From contig CM119266.1 of assembly GCA_051294375.1 (NCBI GenBank), forward strand, positions 1,975,380 to 2,039,379: DNA of 64,000 bases, written 5' to 3'. This document shows positions 63,680 to 64,000 of the stretch, one piece after another. This stretch comes from Paraspadella gotoi. Taxonomy: Eukaryota; Chaetognatha. The stretch's first letter is position 1. Each line of letters begins with the position of its first letter. The position numbers and the translations under genes are program-made. The notes beneath the pieces are model-generated. The model saw only the letters and a list, made by a program, of their open reading frames with translations, did no database searches and was not told the DNA's origin.

Positions 63680-63936
63680 AATGCGTTGGATCATAATTTT
63701 TTTTTCAAACGCAGCCACAACCGGTTCTTCAACTCTGTAAAAACTTTAACTGAAATTCCCGTGGAAGTGATGATAGCATTTCATGCCGTTTCTCTTTACA
63801 TTCTTTTCTCAGGTTTTCCACGTCGGTCAACATTTTGGGCGACATCTTTGGCGCGGCCATCTTGGATCACACATCCTCACATCTGTTGCCTGAAACGAAG
63901 GACGAAGTCGCGGATCGAAAATCTTCTTTTTTTTAG
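58688..63936 (+). CDS. SLC1-family (EAAT-like) transporter with altered binding site
   Basis: Fifteen exons with consistent GT-AG phases encode a complete SLC1 fold: 58688-58736, 59312-59464, 59677-59789, 60111-60182, 60248-60330, 60614-60762, 61700-61785, 61854-61928, 62128-62196, 62274-62386, 62451-62567, 62947-62991, 63075-63172, 63490-63637 and 63813-63936. Landmarks: FPGELFVRMVKMLLIPLIVS, NFVPENLIAACFQ, a glycosylated loop with four N-x-T sites, LPTTMRCLHEFG (after hairpin 1), NMNGG at the NMDGT position, and SVNILGDIFGAAILDH (TM8). Family members carry Na-coupled acidic or neutral amino acids across the plasma membrane. Here several substrate and sodium ligands are replaced, so the substrate is uncertain. 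Exon 13 contains a one-base frame break. Confidence 0.9.
58995..59307 (+). repeat. 13-bp minisatellite in SLC1 intron 1
   Basis: More than 20 variants of tcaacctttcccc run up to the splice acceptor of exon 2. They supply an extended polypyrimidine tract. Confidence 0.92.
59312..59464 (+). CDS. SLC1 exon 2: TM1
   Basis: RFWSTNAAVIVTFAGVVLGL and VVGVLLRRW form TM1; the exon ends FEVMIIGFPG. The donor is ccgg|gttcga, weak, but the join to GELFVRM restores the conserved FPGELF motif exactly. Confidence 0.88.
59452..59484 (+). other. tRNA-like T-arm at the exon 2 donor
   Basis: ccgggttcgaatcccg is a perfect match to a tRNA B-box with stem pairs, spanning the exon 2 donor. No cloverleaf can be built upstream, because that is coding sequence, so it is not a tRNA gene. 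It may be a fragment of a tRNA-derived SINE, or chance. Confidence 0.35.
59677..59789 (+). CDS. SLC1 exon 3: TM2
   Basis: GELFVRMVKMLLIPLIVSSI, the most conserved N-terminal segment, then VSQVNAKVIGTLGFK. Acceptor follows a (CT)n tract. Confidence 0.95.
60111..60182 (+). CDS. SLC1 exon 4: TM3
   Basis: 24 codons: ALIYCLGTTALSSTFGIIVA. YC.GTT matches YY..TT of TM3. Acceptor tctcaag, donor gttttg. Confidence 0.9.
60248..60330 (+). CDS. SLC1 exon 5: loop to FVPENL
   Basis: AGKMREDVVVERPESELEIG then IILMDTVR, corresponding to the EAAT loop with D...D.IRN. Donor gtaaga, phase 2. Confidence 0.88.
60614..60762 (+). CDS. SLC1 exon 6: NFVPENLIAACFQ and glycosylated loop
   Basis: NFVPENLIAACFQ is diagnostic of animal SLC1 proteins. 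The TM3-TM4 loop that follows has the sequons NET, NST, NAT and NIT, consistent with an extracellular position. Confidence 0.93.
60893..61690 (+). repeat. Dispersed repeat R1, copy 2 (SLC1 intron)
   Basis: Partner of 37187-38000 in the same orientation. Here the GGAC run (61526-61550) is clean. The element ends only about 10 bases before the next splice acceptor. Confidence 0.7.
61700..61785 (+). CDS. SLC1 exon 7: TM4
   Basis: TPGTNTLGLVLFSILLGVVL matches the N.LGLV.FSI..G..L pattern. Its acceptor lies just downstream of repeat R1. Confidence 0.92.
61854..61928 (+). CDS. SLC1 exon 8: TM5 start
   Basis: AKILIDFFSAMNEAVFKL matches L.DFF..LNEA..K. Donor gtgaga merges into a (GA)n tract. Confidence 0.92.
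62128..62196 (+). CDS. SLC1 exon 9: TM5 end
   Basis: SMWFCPIGIFSLVTEKIVDK matches the W..P.GI..L...KI segment. Confidence 0.92.
62274..62386 (+). CDS. SLC1 exon 10: TM6
   Basis: LLYVALLYCIIASSLLMVHA and FIILPLLYLIITR form TM6 with the conserved H and the R....NP context completed by the next exon. Confidence 0.92.
62451..62567 (+). CDS. SLC1 exon 11: hairpin 1 with an unusual Glu
   Basis: KNPYKLIRAALPAITIAFGS then ESSAITLPTTMRCLHEFG. Animal members have a run of serines (SSSSATLP) at the tip; here it is SESSAITLP. Confidence 0.93.
62947..62991 (+). CDS. SLC1 exon 12: TM7 start
   Basis: 15 codons: VAPAIYKFVAPIAMT, equal to the R.VLP.GAT stretch before the NMDGT motif. Acceptor aatcag, donor gtaggt. 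Confidence 0.88.
63075..63172 (+). CDS. SLC1 exon 13: NMNGG motif, with frame break
   Basis: VNMNGGALSYAVLPF is in the entry frame, then an in-frame TGA follows shortly. The matching continuation AQYDNIDLSTSDMIVL (family AQ....L...) is in the next frame. The switch lies in a cgttttgtt run at about 63116-63122, so one extra base or two missing bases explain it. Confidence 0.85.
63490..63637 (+). CDS. SLC1 exon 14: hairpin 2 and start of TM8
   Basis: MAVMTAFMSGATPSGGVGFT replaces the usual ...GAAGIPQAGLV. DFVYVLPLNWLRAR follows where EAATs have .....VDWFLDR. Donor gttagg. Confidence 0.88.
63813..63936 (+). CDS. SLC1 exon 15: TM8 end and C-terminus
   Basis: FSTSVNILGDIFGAAILDH matches T..NVLGD..GA.I..H. 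A 20-residue hydrophilic tail ends at TAG. No AATAAA is visible before the window ends. Confidence 0.92.
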
Positions 63937-64000
63937 AATTTGTAGCATTCGTTGTTGTACGGAAAGCTTGTAAAAAATATAGTATAATTAAACTAAAAAT

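Overview
The window is nuclear DNA of an invertebrate animal. GC-rich exons with GT-AG borders sit in large AT-rich introns full of (CT/GA)n, (ATT)n and other simple repeats, and the genes belong to families typical of animals with nervous systems. I cannot name the phylum. The assembly is a long-read/gap-filled scaffold: many N runs are exactly 25 or 10 bases long, and several are flanked by noisy near-copies of the same sequence.

Layout. (1) 469-16134, + strand: a carboxylesterase-fold gene (CLAM-A) of the cholinesterase-like adhesion type, 12 exons recognised, both ends missing. (2) about 17740-21330: decayed Ty3/gypsy-like retrotransposon on the - strand. (3) 21990-31500: repeat-rich DNA in which two long stretches each occur twice in noisy form; the last copy carries the first recognised exon of a second CLAM gene. 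(4) 31237-56904, + strand: CLAM-B, with a cholinesterase-like ectodomain, a transmembrane helix, a cytoplasmic tail and a possible C-terminal PDZ ligand. It has many gaps and duplicated exons. (5) 49530-51971, - strand: a five-exon gene for a single-pass membrane protein with one von Willebrand factor A domain, nested in a CLAM-B intron. (6) 58688-63936, + strand: an almost complete SLC1-family (EAAT-like) transporter gene, 15 exons, with one reading-frame break and unusual binding-site residues.

Both CLAM genes lack the esterase nucleophile serine, replaced by Gly in A and by Glu in B, as in neuroligin-type adhesion proteins. CLAMs, a vWA membrane protein and a glutamate-transporter relative would fit cell-surface or neural functions, but the neighbourhood may be chance.

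The strongest observation is in the nested vWA gene. Its last intron consists of a 465-bp inverted-repeat DNA transposon (MITE) flanked by a TA target duplication. The spliced message and the inferred empty site are both in frame. This looks like a recent intron gain by transposon insertion (an introner-like event).
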